Shown here one piece after another: positions 34,689 through 44,272 of a stretch of 64,000 nt of DNA. Below the pieces are notes generated by a model. It was not told the DNA's origin, made no database searches, and saw only the letters and a list, made by a program, of their open reading frames with translations. A program made the position numbers and the translations under genes. The stretch is from an uncultured Roseicyclus sp. (GTDB lineage Bacteria > Pseudomonadota > Alphaproteobacteria > Rhodobacterales > Rhodobacteraceae): contig CANLXA010000004.1 in NCBI GenBank assembly GCA_947494975.1, forward strand, positions 591,001 to 655,000, given 5' to 3'. Each line of letters begins with the position of its first letter. Positions within the stretch are counted from its first letter, which is position 1.

Positions 34689-35645
34689 GTGACGCCAGAG
34701 CAGCCACAACGGATCAAACCCGTGTCCGATCCCCGATCCCTTGCCCTCTTTTTCGTTGCCGACGGCCCGCGGCTTGAGGAGCAATCGTGGCTGTTGTCCA
34801 TGTCCCTCGCGCGGGCGCATGAGGGCGACAAGCGGATCAGGCTGATCGCTTATGTCGGTGAGGCGCACCGGCCGCGGATCGGGGCGATGACCCATGCCAT
34901 CTACGAGGCCTGCGGTGTGGAGCTCCGCACCTTGCCCGATCCCCCCAAGTGGAAGGGCGATTATCCCCACGGCAACAAGATGGTCGCCGCGCGGGATGAC
35001 AGGGGCACCACGCATTCGATCTTTCTCGATACCGATATCGCCTGCACCGCCAGCCTGGCGGAGTTCATGGACCTGCCCGACACCACGATTGCAGCCGCCC
35101 CGGAAGGCCGCCCGACCTGGGGCGACAAGAACGACCGTTGGACGCGGGCTTACGCGCATTTCGGGCTGCCCGTACCAAGCGAGCGCGTGCGGCTCCTGCG
35201 CGGGCGCCGCCACGATTTCGTGCCGTATTTCAACGCGGGCTTCGTCGCCTTCGCCGAAGCGCCCCATGCCGATGACGGCAAGCGATTTGCGGAGCATTGG
35301 ATCGACACCGCGCTTGCGTTCGATTTCGGCTGCGCGATCGCCAGCAAACGCCCCTGGCTCGATCAGATCACGCTGCCGCTGACCGTGGCGCGGTTCAACT
35401 ATCAGGTGCGGGTGCTGGACGAGATGCACAATTACTCCCTGTCCCATCGCGGCGATTATTCGAAGACGCCCGATGCCACGATCCTGCACTACCACCGCCA
35501 GCGCTTCCTCTACCCGGCTCCGCAATGGCCAGCGCTCCGCGACATGATGCGGGATAGGGTGCCCGCCGGATTCCAGGATCAGATCGAGGCGCATATCGCG
35601 GCCTTCGAGACGTCGCTGGAGCGGGCGGACGCGGCGCCGGGCTAG
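34689..35645 (+). CDS. Glycosyltransferase-like protein (GT-A fold, uncertain)
   Basis: The 318-residue protein has a possible DxD-type motif in IFLDTDIAC near residue 118, then PYFNAGFVAFAEA, DQITLPLTVARF and ILHYH. The order of these elements resembles GT8-like nucleotide-sugar transferases, in which the DxD binds the metal. No membrane segment or signal peptide is seen. The start is uncertain (GTG at 34689, or a GTG further in). The last four bases overlap the end of the convergent ribokinase gene. Acceptor and donor unknown. Confidence 0.6.
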   Translation: MTPEQPQRIKPVSDPRSLALFFVADGPRLEEQSWLLSMSLARAHEGDKRIRLIAYVGEAHRPRIGAMTHAIYEACGVELRTLPDPPKWKGDYPHGNKMVAARDDRGTTHSIFLDTDIACTASLAEFMDLPDTTIAAAPEGRPTWGDKNDRWTRAYAHFGLPVPSERVRLLRGRRHDFVPYFNAGFVAFAEAPHADDGKRFAEHWIDTALAFDFGCAIASKRPWLDQITLPLTVARFNYQVRVLDEMHNYSLSHRGDYSKTPDATILHYHRQRFLYPAPQWPALRDMMRDRVPAGFQDQIEAHIAAFETSLERADAAPG

Positions 35646-36559
35646 AGCAGCGCGTCGATCTCGGGCCGTTTCGGCATCGCGGGCGCCGTGCCGTGTTTGG
35701 TGACGGACAAGGCCGCCGTGGCGGTTGCGAAGCGCAGGGCCTCCCCGATGTCCCGGCCTTCGGCCAGCGCCGTGGCGAACCCGCCGTTGAACGCGTCCCC
35801 CGCGCCCGTGGTATCGACGACGGGGCCCGCCGAGAGGGGCGGCACATGGATCGCCTCGGACCCGTCCCAATAGAGTGACCCGTTTTCACCCAGGGTGATC
35901 AACGCCCCCTTGCGCACGCCAAGATCCATCAGGGCCCGGGCGGCAGGCACCGCATCTTCCGGGCCGGTCACGGGCAACCCCGTCAGTTCCTGCGCTTCGG
36001 TCTCGTTTGGCGTCACATAGTCGCAAAGCGCCAACAGGCCATCGGGCAGCTCGGCCGCGGGGGCCGGGTTCAGGATCGTGGTGACACCCGCCTCCGCCGC
36101 AATCTCAAGGAACCGGGCGGCGGCGTCGATCGGCTGTTCCAGCTGGGTCATGGCAACCCTGGCCTTGGCAATGTCCGCGGCCCATGTCTCGACATCCGAT
36201 GCGCTCAAAGTGCCGGCCGCACCGGGCACGACGACGATGGAATTCCTGCCCGAAGCCTCTTCGATGAAGATCCCGGCCGATCCCGTGGGATGCGCGGCAT
36301 CCTCGATCACCAGCGAGGATTGGACCCCGGCCTTCACCCAGATGTCGCGTCCCATCGCGCCGAACGTATCCGCGCCGATCCGGCTCAGGAAGGCCACGTC
36401 ACCGCCGGCCTTGGCGGCGGCCACCGCCTGGTTCGATCCCTTCCCGCCGGGGCCAAGCTGAAACCCCGTACCAAGCCGCGTTTCGCCGACCACGGGCATC
36501 TGCCCGACACGGTAGGCGGCATCCGTCACATAGACGCCCAGGATCACGATATCTGCCAT
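35642..36559 (-). CDS. rbsK: Ribokinase (PfkB family)
   Basis: The 305-residue PfkB kinase has the N-terminal signature GPGGKGSNQAVAAAKAG (about 36-52) and the C-terminal VDTTGAGDAFNGGFATAL, whose Asp is the catalytic base. NPAPA and VTPNETEAQELTG segments are typical of ribokinase. It phosphorylates ribose or a related sugar. No ribose transporter is adjacent. The ATG ending at 36559 begins the kinase fold; longer readings run into the upstream FAH promoter. Convergent with the glycosyltransferase-like gene, divergent from the FAH gene. Confidence 0.9.
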   Translation of the reverse strand: MADIVILGVYVTDAAYRVGQMPVVGETRLGTGFQLGPGGKGSNQAVAAAKAGGDVAFLSRIGADTFGAMGRDIWVKAGVQSSLVIEDAAHPTGSAGIFIEEASGRNSIVVVPGAAGTLSASDVETWAADIAKARVAMTQLEQPIDAAARFLEIAAEAGVTTILNPAPAAELPDGLLALCDYVTPNETEAQELTGLPVTGPEDAVPAARALMDLGVRKGALITLGENGSLYWDGSEAIHVPPLSAGPVVDTTGAGDAFNGGFATALAEGRDIGEALRFATATAALSVTKHGTAPAMPKRPEIDALL

Positions 36560-36628
36560 GGCGGCCCCTTTCACTTCCCCCGATACATCAGCATGATGCG
36601 CGGCAGACACGCAAGGGAGGGCAGGCGT

Positions 36629-37453
36629 ATGAAGCTGGTCAGGTGGGGCGAGGCCGGGCAGGAACGGCCCGGTGTTCTGGATGGGTCGGGCCGTGTGCGG
36701 GATCTGTCGGGTGTGGTCGCGGATATCGACGGCGCTGCGCTCTCCAACCTGCCCGAGATCGCGCCCGAAACCCTGCCCGAGGCGGGGGATGTGCGATTGG
36801 GCCCCTGTGTCGGCCATGTCGGCAAGCTGGTCTGCGTCGGTCTGAACTACGCCGACCACGCCGCCGAAGGCGGGTGGGATGTGCCGACGGAACCTGTCCT
36901 CTTCATGAAGGCCACCACCTGCATTTCCGGCCCCAACGATCCCGTCATCCTGCCCCCCGGCAGCACGAAAACCGATTGGGAGGTGGAGCTTGGTTTCGCC
37001 ATCGGCAAGCGCGCGAAAAACGTCCCCGAAGGCACCGGCGCCGACCATATTGCGGGCTATTGCATCGTCAACGATATCAGCGAACGCGCCTTTCAGCAGG
37101 AGATGGGCGGCCAGTGGACCAAGGGTAAATCCTGCGACACGTTCGGGCCGTTGGGCCCCTGGCTTGTCACCGCCGATGAGGTGCCCGACCCCGAAAACCT
37201 CCACATCTGGCTGGAGGTCGATGGCCAGCGGATGCAGGATGGGAACACGGGCACGATGGTGTTCGGCCCGTCCTTTCTGGTGGAATATATCAGCCGGTTC
37301 ATGACGTTGGAGCCGGGGGACGTTGTCTCAACCGGAACACCACCCGGCGTCGGAATGGGCCGGTCGCCGCAAATCTTCCTGCGCGCGGGCCAGACGATGC
37401 GGCTGGGCATCGACGGGCTCGGGGAACAGAACCTGCCGGTGCAGGCCTCGTGA
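36629..37453 (+). CDS. Fumarylacetoacetate hydrolase family protein
   Basis: The 274-residue protein has an N-terminal MKLVRWGEAGQERPGVLD and a C-terminal FAH barrel (GKLVCVGLNYADHAAE, then WEVELGFAIG and CIVNDISERAFQQE, where Glu and Asp metal ligands are expected). The family hydrolyses or decarboxylates 2-keto acids; close types are 2,4-diketo-3-deoxy-L-fuconate hydrolase and ureidoglycolate lyase-like enzymes. It starts after GGGAGGGCAGG. It overlaps the acyl-CoA synthetase gene by four bases, so both may act on one aromatic or sugar-acid route. Confidence 0.92.
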   Translation: MKLVRWGEAGQERPGVLDGSGRVRDLSGVVADIDGAALSNLPEIAPETLPEAGDVRLGPCVGHVGKLVCVGLNYADHAAEGGWDVPTEPVLFMKATTCISGPNDPVILPPGSTKTDWEVELGFAIGKRAKNVPEGTGADHIAGYCIVNDISERAFQQEMGGQWTKGKSCDTFGPLGPWLVTADEVPDPENLHIWLEVDGQRMQDGNTGTMVFGPSFLVEYISRFMTLEPGDVVSTGTPPGVGMGRSPQIFLRAGQTMRLGIDGLGEQNLPVQAS

Positions 37454-38907
37454 ACATCGCCGCGTGGCTCTCGCGCACGGCGTCCGTGTCGGGCGATGCA
37501 CCGGCCCTGATGGTGGGGGCGGAGATTGTCGCGGATTATGCGCAATTCGCCGACCGTGCCGCCCGTCTGGCCGGCGGTCTGCAGGCGCGGGGCCTCCGGC
37601 CCGGGGACCGTGTCGGCATTTTTGCAAAGAACAGCCCCGATTACCTGATAGCCCTGTTCGGCATCTGGTGGGCCGGTGCGGTTGCCGTGCCGGTGAATGC
37701 GAAGCTGCATCCCAGGGAGGCCGCGTGGATCCTGTCCGATGCCGGGGCGACCTCATGTTTCGTCAGCGACGCGCCGGAGGTGCCGGGGGCAATCACCGTC
37801 GCCTCTGTCGATGGTCCGCCCGCCCCGTTGGCCGCCAGGGCCGCCGCGGACCTTGCATGGCTGTTCTACACCTCCGGCACCACGGGCAAGCCCAAAGGGG
37901 TGCAGATCACCCACGGGATGATCGCCGCAACCTCCGTGTGTTACCCGATCGATGTGGATCCAGTAACGCCGGAAGACGCCGCGCTTTACGCGGCCCCGAT
38001 GAGCCACGGGGCAGGCATCTACGCGCCGATCCATGTGCGGATGGCGGCGCGCCACATCGTCCCGCCATCGGGCGGGTTCGATGCCCGCGAGGTGCTGGAT
38101 CTGTCGGAAACCCTCGGCCCGACATCCATGTTCATGGCGCCCACGATGGTTCGTCGGCTGGTGGATGAGGCCAAAGCCCAGGGCAGGCGCGGCGACGGGA
38201 TCAGGACAATCGTCTATGGGGGTGGGCCGATGTACCGCGCCGATATCGAAGAGGCCGTGGCCGCGATGGGCCCGCGCTTCGTCCAGATCTACGGCCAGGG
38301 CGAGTGCCCCATGGCGATCACCGCGCTCAGCCGGGCAGATGTCGCCGACAGAACGCATCCTCGATGGCAGGACAGGCTGGCCAGCGTCGGGCGGGCGCAA
38401 AGCCTCGTGGAGGTTGCCGTCGATGCGCCGCCCGGGGACACCGGCGAGATCATGGTGCGCGGTGCGCCGGTGATGCCCGGCTATTGGAAGAACCCCAAGG
38501 CGACCGCGTCGACCATAAGGGAAGGCTGGTTGATGACGGGCGATATCGGCAGGCTCGATGAAGACGGCTACCTCACGCTTCAGGACCGCTCCAAAGACGT
38601 CATCATCTCCGGCGGAACGAACATCTACCCACGCGAGGTTGAGGAGGTCCTGCTGACCCATCCCAGCGTGCACGAAGTCTCCGTGGTCGGGCGGTTTTCG
38701 CCGGAATGGGGAGAGGACGTGGTCGCGTTTGTCGTGCCCGCGCCGGGCTGTGTAATCGACGAGGCCGCCCTCGGGGCGCATTGCCGTGCCCATATCGCGG
38801 CCTTCAAAAGACCCAAGGCCTATGTCAGCCTGCCATCCCTGCCCAAGAACAATTATGGCAAGGTGTTGAAGACAGAGCTGCGCAAGTCGTTGCAGGAGGG
38901 CGGGTAA
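37450..38907 (+). CDS. AMP-dependent acyl-CoA synthetase
   Basis: The 485-residue ANL-superfamily ligase has the P-loop-like YTSGTTGKPKGV (residues 140-151), an adenylate motif region YGQGECPMAI and the domain-hinge GWLMTGDIGRLDEDGYL. The C-terminal lysine region is PKNNYGKVLKTELR. It activates a carboxylic acid as acyl-AMP and then acyl-CoA. It starts with GTG inside the FAH stop (GTGA). The length is on the short side but both domains are complete. The substrate is not evident. Confidence 0.92.
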   Translation: MNIAAWLSRTASVSGDAPALMVGAEIVADYAQFADRAARLAGGLQARGLRPGDRVGIFAKNSPDYLIALFGIWWAGAVAVPVNAKLHPREAAWILSDAGATSCFVSDAPEVPGAITVASVDGPPAPLAARAAADLAWLFYTSGTTGKPKGVQITHGMIAATSVCYPIDVDPVTPEDAALYAAPMSHGAGIYAPIHVRMAARHIVPPSGGFDAREVLDLSETLGPTSMFMAPTMVRRLVDEAKAQGRRGDGIRTIVYGGGPMYRADIEEAVAAMGPRFVQIYGQGECPMAITALSRADVADRTHPRWQDRLASVGRAQSLVEVAVDAPPGDTGEIMVRGAPVMPGYWKNPKATASTIREGWLMTGDIGRLDEDGYLTLQDRSKDVIISGGTNIYPREVEEVLLTHPSVHEVSVVGRFSPEWGEDVVAFVVPAPGCVIDEAALGAHCRAHIAAFKRPKAYVSLPSLPKNNYGKVLKTELRKSLQEGG

Positions 38908-38981
38908 CATCCGCAACAGCCCCGGCGAAAAGCGCGGCCGTCGCCTTGTTGCCACGTGCTCAGCGGCCTACATCGCGTGAC

Positions 38982-39785
38982 ATGAAGCGTTTCATTCCCT
39001 TTCTTGATAAAGATCCCAAGGTTTCCGTGATCCGGCTGCAAGGCGCCATCGCCGCGGGCGGCCGGGGGCAGGGGATCAATGATGCCACTTATGCGCCGGT
39101 GATCGAAAAGGCGTTTGCCAAGGGCAAGCCCGTGGCCGTTGCGTTGGCGATCAATTCGCCCGGCGGCAGCCCGGTACAATCCGCGCTTGTGGCGTCCCGT
39201 ATTCGCCGTCTGGCGGAGGAAAAGGACATCCCCGTCTATGCCTTCGTCGAAGATGTCGCCGCATCGGGCGGATACTGGCTGGCCTGTGCCGCCGATGAGA
39301 TCTGGGTGGATCACAGTTCCATCGTCGGCTCCATCGGGGTGATTTCGGCCACGTTCGGCTTTGTCGAAGCGTTGCAGAAAATCGGGGTGGAGCGCCGTGT
39401 CTACACTGCCGGGGAGGACAAATCGATCCTCGATCCGTTCCGTCCCGAACGGGCCGAGGATGTGGAGCGCCTGATGGACATCCAGCGCGATATCCACGGT
39501 GCCTTCATCGAGCATGTGAAAACCCGCCGCGGGGATCGCCTGGCCGAAGACAAGGATCTGTTCACCGGCGCTTTCTGGACCGGTGTTGCCAGCGTCGATC
39601 TCGGCCTTGCCGATGGGCTGGGGCATCTGGTGCCCAAGATGAAAGAGGTCTTTGGCGACAAGGTGAAGTTCAGCGCCTACGGGCCCAAGAAAGGGCTTCT
39701 GCCGCGGCTGGGCGCCCAGGTGATGGCCGATCTGGATCACGGCCTGGAAGAGCGGATGCTCTATGCCCGCTTTGGCCTGAATTGA
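38982..39785 (+). CDS. S49 family peptidase (SppA/SohB-like)
   Basis: The 267-residue protein has the S49 core, INSPGGSPVQSALV (58-71), nucleophile Ser95 in VAASGGYW and general-base Lys147 in GEDKSILDPF. The Ser-Lys spacing of 52 residues equals that of Bacillus SppA. No signal peptide or membrane anchor is visible, unlike classical SppA; it may act at the cytoplasmic face of the membrane. The ATG at 38982 begins the conserved region; there is no strong Shine-Dalgarno. The stop overlaps the next gene's ATG by one base. Confidence 0.9.
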   Translation: MKRFIPFLDKDPKVSVIRLQGAIAAGGRGQGINDATYAPVIEKAFAKGKPVAVALAINSPGGSPVQSALVASRIRRLAEEKDIPVYAFVEDVAASGGYWLACAADEIWVDHSSIVGSIGVISATFGFVEALQKIGVERRVYTAGEDKSILDPFRPERAEDVERLMDIQRDIHGAFIEHVKTRRGDRLAEDKDLFTGAFWTGVASVDLGLADGLGHLVPKMKEVFGDKVKFSAYGPKKGLLPRLGAQVMADLDHGLEERMLYARFGLN

Positions 39786-39988
39786 TGATCAAGATCGTCT
39801 CTCTTTTCCTGATCGGGATGGTCGTGCTGGCCATGTTCGGGCGGCTGCGCTGGCCCGGCAGCAGGCCCCGTATCGGCAAGCAGGGGCAGAGCGGCCCGCT
39901 GCCCAAGCCGCGCACCTGCCCCACCTGTGGGCGCATGAACCTGCGCGGCGGCGAATGCCGCGTGTGCCGCGAGGGCGGGAATGGCTGA
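39785..39988 (+). CDS. Small membrane-anchored zinc-ribbon protein
   Basis: A 67-residue protein with one N-terminal transmembrane segment (about 3-19) and a basic linker. A C-terminal four-cysteine knuckle follows (Cys45, Cys48, Cys58, Cys61; CPTCG and CRVC), which probably binds zinc. The start forms TGATG with the peptidase stop, and its end overlaps the antiporter gene by 8 bases. These tight overlaps argue that it is translated. The function is unknown; it may assist the adjacent peptidase or antiporter. Confidence 0.72.
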   Translation: MIKIVSLFLIGMVVLAMFGRLRWPGSRPRIGKQGQSGPLPKPRTCPTCGRMNLRGGECRVCREGGNG

Positions 39989-40931
39989 CGAGTTCGGCTT
40001 TGCAATCCTCGGCCTCGTCATCTTGTTGCTGGCCGGGGACGTTCTGGTCAAAGGCGCGGTCAACCTTGCCCTGCGCCTCGGCATCCCCGCGCTGATCGTG
40101 TCGCTCACCGTCGTGGCGTTCGGCACCTCGGCGCCGGAATTGCTCATCTCCATCCAATCGGTGCTGGAAGGCGTGCCCGGCCTGGCGCTGGGCAACGTGG
40201 TCGGGTCCAACACCGCCAACATCCTGCTTGTGCTGGGTGTGCCCGCCCTGATGGCCGGCCTCGCGGCCACCAGCGATACCCGGCGCGAATACATGTTCAT
40301 GATCGCGGCGAGCTTTTTGTTCATCATCCTGTGTTTCATCGGCCCGCTGACCTGGTGGCACGGGCTTGTCCTGCTGCTGGGTCTGGCCCTCGTCCTGGGG
40401 GACGCGGTGCGCAAGGCCCGCGCCCACCGCAAGGCCCAGAACGGCGCGGATGACGTCGATGACCTCGAAGAGGCCGATCCCGACATGCCGTGGTGGAACA
40501 TCGGCATCTACCTTGTGCTCGGGCTGATCGGGCTCCCCCTTGGCGCAAGCCTCCTGATCGACAGCGCCACCGCGATTGCGACGGAATACGGCGTCAGCGA
40601 CACCGTGATCGGCCTGACCCTCGTGGCCGTCGGCACCTCGTTGCCGGAACTGGCCACCACCGTCATGGCCGCGTTTCGCCGTCAGGCCGATGTGGCCATC
40701 GGCAATGTCATCGGGTCCAACGTGTTCAACCTTCTGGCGATCATCGGCATCGCCGTGCTGGTCGGCCCGATCCCGGTCGATCCCGAGCTGCTGCGATTTG
40801 ATCTGTGGGTGATGTTGGCGGCCTCGATCATCATCGCCCCCTTCGTCTTCTTGCGCTGGCCCATGGGCCGCGTCGTCGGTCTGGCCTTTTCGGCGCTCTA
40901 TGTGGGCTATATCGTCCTCCTTCTGATGTAA
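39981..40931 (+). CDS. Calcium/sodium antiporter (CaxA/YrbG family)
   Basis: The 316-residue membrane protein has the two inverted alpha repeats of the Ca2+:cation antiporter family: FGTSAPELLIS with GNVVGSNTANILLVLG in the first half, and VGTSLPELATT with GNVIGSNVFNLLAIIG in the second. About ten helices are predicted, and the acidic PE residues bind cations. A polar loop lies between the halves (about 140-165). It exchanges Ca2+ for Na+ or H+ across the inner membrane. Confidence 0.94.
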   Translation: MADEFGFAILGLVILLLAGDVLVKGAVNLALRLGIPALIVSLTVVAFGTSAPELLISIQSVLEGVPGLALGNVVGSNTANILLVLGVPALMAGLAATSDTRREYMFMIAASFLFIILCFIGPLTWWHGLVLLLGLALVLGDAVRKARAHRKAQNGADDVDDLEEADPDMPWWNIGIYLVLGLIGLPLGASLLIDSATAIATEYGVSDTVIGLTLVAVGTSLPELATTVMAAFRRQADVAIGNVIGSNVFNLLAIIGIAVLVGPIPVDPELLRFDLWVMLAASIIIAPFVFLRWPMGRVVGLAFSALYVGYIVLLLM

Positions 40932-40946
40932 GGGAGACACCGGGCA

Positions 40947-41720
40947 ATGACAGCATTGGTAACAGGGGCCGCCCGGCGGTTGGGCCGCGCCATGGCGCTG
41001 GAACTGGCCGCCCAGGGCCACGATGTCGCGATCCACTACAACGGCAGTGCCGATGCCGCCGAGGAGGCCGCGGAGGAGGTCCGCCGCCTTGGGCGGCAGG
41101 CCGTCGCATTGCAGGCCGACCTTCTTGACGAAGACGCCGTGGCGGGCCTGCTGCCACGGGCGGCCAACGCGCTGGGGCCGATCACGGTGCTCGTCAACAA
41201 CGCGTCGATCTTCGAATACGACAATCTTGAAAGCGCGACGCGGCAAAGCTGGGATCGCCATATCGGCTCGAACCTGCGCGCGCCCTTTGTCCTCACCCAG
41301 GCGCTGGCCGATCAGATCCCGGATCCGGATCGGGACGAGACCGGTGAAAAGGTCGCGCGCGGCCTTGTCGTCAACATGATCGATCAGCGCGTGCGGAAAC
41401 TGACGCCCGAATTCATGACCTACACAATTGCCAAGATGGGCCTGTGGGCCTTCACCCGCACCGCCGCGCAGGCGCTGGGCTCCCGCGTGCGGGTCAATGC
41501 CATCGGTCCCGGGCCGACGATGCAGGGCGGCCGCCAGAGCGCAGAGCACTTCGCCAGGCAGCGCGCCGCCACGATTCTGGAGCGCGGCGCGGATGCCGAG
41601 GGGATCTGCGGCGCCTTGCGCTATCTGTTGGATGCGCGGGCCGTCACGGGGCAGCTTATCTGCGTTGACGGGGGCCAACATCTGGGGTGGGAAACGCCGG
41701 ACGTTCTGGGGGTCGAATGA
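40947..41720 (+). CDS. SDR family oxidoreductase, pteridine-reductase type
   Basis: The 257-residue SDR has TGAARRLG at the cofactor site (the TGxxxRxG variant of pteridine reductases) and catalytic Asp146, Tyr159 and Lys163 (NMIDQRV, TYTIAK). In PTR1 the same triad is Asp181, Tyr194 and Lys198, with identical spacing. Asp replaces the usual SDR serine. It may reduce dihydrofolate or dihydromonapterin (FolM-like). The gene follows the antiporter by 15 bases after an AGGGAGAC ribosome-binding site. Confidence 0.88.
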   Translation: MTALVTGAARRLGRAMALELAAQGHDVAIHYNGSADAAEEAAEEVRRLGRQAVALQADLLDEDAVAGLLPRAANALGPITVLVNNASIFEYDNLESATRQSWDRHIGSNLRAPFVLTQALADQIPDPDRDETGEKVARGLVVNMIDQRVRKLTPEFMTYTIAKMGLWAFTRTAAQALGSRVRVNAIGPGPTMQGGRQSAEHFARQRAATILERGADAEGICGALRYLLDARAVTGQLICVDGGQHLGWETPDVLGVE

Positions 41721-41792
41721 CGCAAGGGAACGTGATTCTCCACCGGCGGGTGAAACCGTTCACCTTTGTAAAGATTGTATGACAGCAACAGT

Positions 41793-41820
41793 TTGCACCT
41801 GAAAGTGTATGTTTTATATA
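41793..41820 (+). promoter_or_regulatory. Candidate sigma70-like promoter upstream of uvrC
   Basis: TTGCAC (41793-41798) and TATATA (41815-41820) are separated by 16 bases inside an AT-rich intergenic stretch. An exact DnaA-box sequence TTATCCACA (41923-41931) lies between this promoter and uvrC. Confidence 0.45.
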
Positions 41821-42011
41821 AGCGAAAACAATGGCTTAGGTATGCGCCTAAAAAATAGGCAAATCGCAGAACCCTGCCGAAAACAAAGGAAAATTCGGTA
41901 TGCCAAAGAGTTCTCCGCAAGGTTATCCACAGAAACGGTGGAAAGCTGACCCCTTGATCCGCCCCTCTCCGCGTTGCAGCCGGACATAGAATCACAGATG
42001 CGCGAGTCGTG

Positions 42012-43880
42012 ATGGAAAATGAGACCGAAAATGCCCCCGAAACGGGCCATGAGGTGATCCAGGCATATCTCAAGACGCTGGATAACTCGCCGGGCGTGTA
42101 CCGCATGCTCGATGCGCAGTCGCGCGTGCTCTATGTCGGCAAGGCGCGGGCCCTCAAGCGCCGGGTGTCGAGCTACGCCAAGCCGTCGGGTCATTCCCCG
42201 CGCATCGCCCGCATGATCCGCGAAACCGCCTCGATGATGTTTCTGACCACGCGGACGGAAACCGAGGCGCTGCTGCTCGAACAGAACCTGATCAAGCAGT
42301 TGAAGCCGAAATTCAACGTGTTGCTGCGCGATGACAAATCGTTTCCGAACATCCTTGTCAGCCGCGAACATGCCTTTCCGCAGATCAAGAAGCATCGCGG
42401 CGCGAAGAAGGAGAAGGGGGAGTATTTCGGCCCCTTCGCCAGCGCCGGTGCCGTGAACCGGACGCTCAACCAGTTGCAGAAGGTCTTCCTCCTGCGCAAT
42501 TGCACCGATGCCACGTTCGAGACGCGGACGCGCCCCTGCCTGCTGTACCAGATCAAGCGCTGTTCCGGGCCCTGCGTGGGCTATATCGGCGAGGCGGATT
42601 ATGCGTCGTCCGTGGCCGATGCCGTGCGGTTCCTCAAGGGCGACAGCACCGAGCTTCAGGCGCAATTGGCCGATGGCATGGCCGAGGCCAGCGCGGCGAT
42701 GGAGTTCGAACGGGCCGCGGCTTTGCGCGACCGGATCCGCGCCCTGACCAACGTGCAAAGCGCCCAGGGCATCAACCCGCGCGGCGTGCGGGAGGCCGAT
42801 GTGATCGCGCTGCACATGGAAGGCGGGCAGGCCTGCGTGCAGGTCTTCTTCATCCGCGCCAACCAGAATTGGGGCAACCGCGATTTCTATCCGCGTGTGG
42901 GTCCGGACATTGACGAGCCCGAGGTGCTTGAGGCGTTCATGGGCCAGTTCTACGATCAGAAGGAACCGCCGCGTCAGGTCATCCTCTCCCATCCGGTCGA
43001 GAATATGGACCTGATGGCCGATGCCCTGGCGCAGAAGCGGGGCACCAAGGTTGAAATCCTTGTCCCGCAGCGCGGAGAAAAGGCCGAGCTTGTGGACGGC
43101 GCGCGGCGCAATGCCCGCGAAAGCCTGGGGCGGCGGATGGCCGAGAACCAGGCCCAGGGCAAGTTGCTGACCGGGCTGGCCGAGGCCTTCGGGCTCGATG
43201 GCCCGCCCAAGCGCGTCGAAGTCTACGACAACTCGCATATCCAGGGGGCCCATGCCGTGGGCGCGATGATCGTGGCCGGGCCGGACGGCTTCGTGAAATC
43301 GCAATACCGCAAGTTCAACATTCGCGGCGACAGCCTGACGCCCGGGGATGATTTCGGGATGATGAAAGAGGTTCTCACGCGCCGATTCTCGCGGCTTCTC
43401 AAGGAAGATCCGGATCGCGAGACCGAGGCCTGGCCCGACCTTCTGCTGATCGATGGCGGGGCCGGGCAAATCTCCGCGGTCAAGGAGATCATGGATGATC
43501 TGGGGGTTGAGGATGTGCCCTTCATCGGCGTCGCCAAGGGCATTGATCGCGATCAGGGCAAGGAGGAATTCTACCGCCCCGGCAAGTCGGTCTTTGCCCT
43601 GAAACGCAATGATCCGGTCCTCTATTTCGTGCAGCGGATGCGGGACGAGGCGCACCGCTTCGCCATCGGCGCGCACCGGCAGAAACGCTCCAAGGCCGTC
43701 ACCGCCACACCGCTCGACGATGTGCCGGGCGTGGGAGCCGCCCGGAAGCGTGCGCTTCTCGCCCACTTCGGGTCAGCGAAGGCGGTCACGCGGGCGAATT
43801 TGGCGGATCTGAAGGCGGTCGAGGGCGTCAGTGAGGGGCTCGCGCAGAAAATCTACGATCATTTTCATGAGGGGGGGTGA
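42012..43880 (+). CDS. uvrC: Excinuclease ABC subunit C
   Basis: UvrC of 622 residues. The GIY-YIG nuclease domain that makes the 3' incision is at the N-terminus ([20 protein letters not shown], about 27-46). A UVR helix pair that binds UvrB lies near 205-240, the RNase-H-like domain that makes the 5' incision is around 390-550 ([20 protein letters not shown]), and tandem helix-hairpin-helix motifs are at the C-terminus. It acts in nucleotide-excision repair with UvrA and UvrB. The start is ATG 42012 or the GTG three bases earlier. Confidence 0.97.
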   Translation: MENETENAPETGHEVIQAYLKTLDNSPGVYRMLDAQSRVLYVGKARALKRRVSSYAKPSGHSPRIARMIRETASMMFLTTRTETEALLLEQNLIKQLKPKFNVLLRDDKSFPNILVSREHAFPQIKKHRGAKKEKGEYFGPFASAGAVNRTLNQLQKVFLLRNCTDATFETRTRPCLLYQIKRCSGPCVGYIGEADYASSVADAVRFLKGDSTELQAQLADGMAEASAAMEFERAAALRDRIRALTNVQSAQGINPRGVREADVIALHMEGGQACVQVFFIRANQNWGNRDFYPRVGPDIDEPEVLEAFMGQFYDQKEPPRQVILSHPVENMDLMADALAQKRGTKVEILVPQRGEKAELVDGARRNARESLGRRMAENQAQGKLLTGLAEAFGLDGPPKRVEVYDNSHIQGAHAVGAMIVAGPDGFVKSQYRKFNIRGDSLTPGDDFGMMKEVLTRRFSRLLKEDPDRETEAWPDLLLIDGGAGQISAVKEIMDDLGVEDVPFIGVAKGIDRDQGKEEFYRPGKSVFALKRNDPVLYFVQRMRDEAHRFAIGAHRQKRSKAVTATPLDDVPGVGAARKRALLAHFGSAKAVTRANLADLKAVEGVSEGLAQKIYDHFHEGG

Positions 43881-44272
43881 GGGGCAAGAAACGGTCCCGA
43901 CACCAGCAACCTCACACGAGCCCTGCTAACGACGGGCCGGGGACGGTCGACCCAACGCCGCTTCTGCGCGCTTTATCGCTGCCAAGTCAGGAAGACCTCA
44001 GATCGGTGTGCCAACATCACCAAATCGACAGGCCGCCGGACGGCCCGTCGATAGCGGGGCGGCTCCGCCGCTGTTAACCCGCTGGGGGAGAAGCTCACAC
44101 CGTGGCTTCATGGGACACACTCACTTGGAAAAAGGAAGATGTGCATGCCCCATCCCTGAGCGCCGATGCAGGTCGCATCCAACGGCCATCTCCACCGCTA
44201 TTCGTTGCGAGGAAGTGGACAGAAGGGTATTTTTGTTCGTCAAATTTGCCGACTGCCGACAAGGAAAGATCC
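43881..44272. other. Intergenic region between uvrC and lipoprotein gene
   Basis: About 390 bases. I see no gene with a credible start or family match. An AAGGAAAG ribosome-binding site precedes the ATG at 44273. A longer in-frame reading starting at 44102 lacks a signal sequence at its start and is not preferred. No clear terminator for uvrC. Confidence 0.5.

Noticed and set aside
39789-41681. Open reading of about 630 codons on the minus strand
   Set aside because: It is antisense to the zinc-ribbon, antiporter and SDR genes, all of which have clear motifs on the plus strand.
41870-41886. Possible SOS box (GAAC-N7-GAAC type) before uvrC
   Set aside because: Only one GAAC half matches; the second half reads AAAA or GAAA at the wrong spacing.
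41721-42008. Replication origin near uvrC
   Set aside because: Only one DnaA box and no repeats or typical origin genes are seen.
41814-43766. Open reading of about 650 codons antisense to uvrC
   Set aside because: UvrC motifs are intact on the plus strand; the antisense reading has no recognisable domain.
44102-44272. Earlier start for the lipoprotein gene
   Set aside because: The earlier start yields a 57-residue leader without a signal; ATG 44273 has AAGGAAAG upstream and begins a lipoprotein-type signal.
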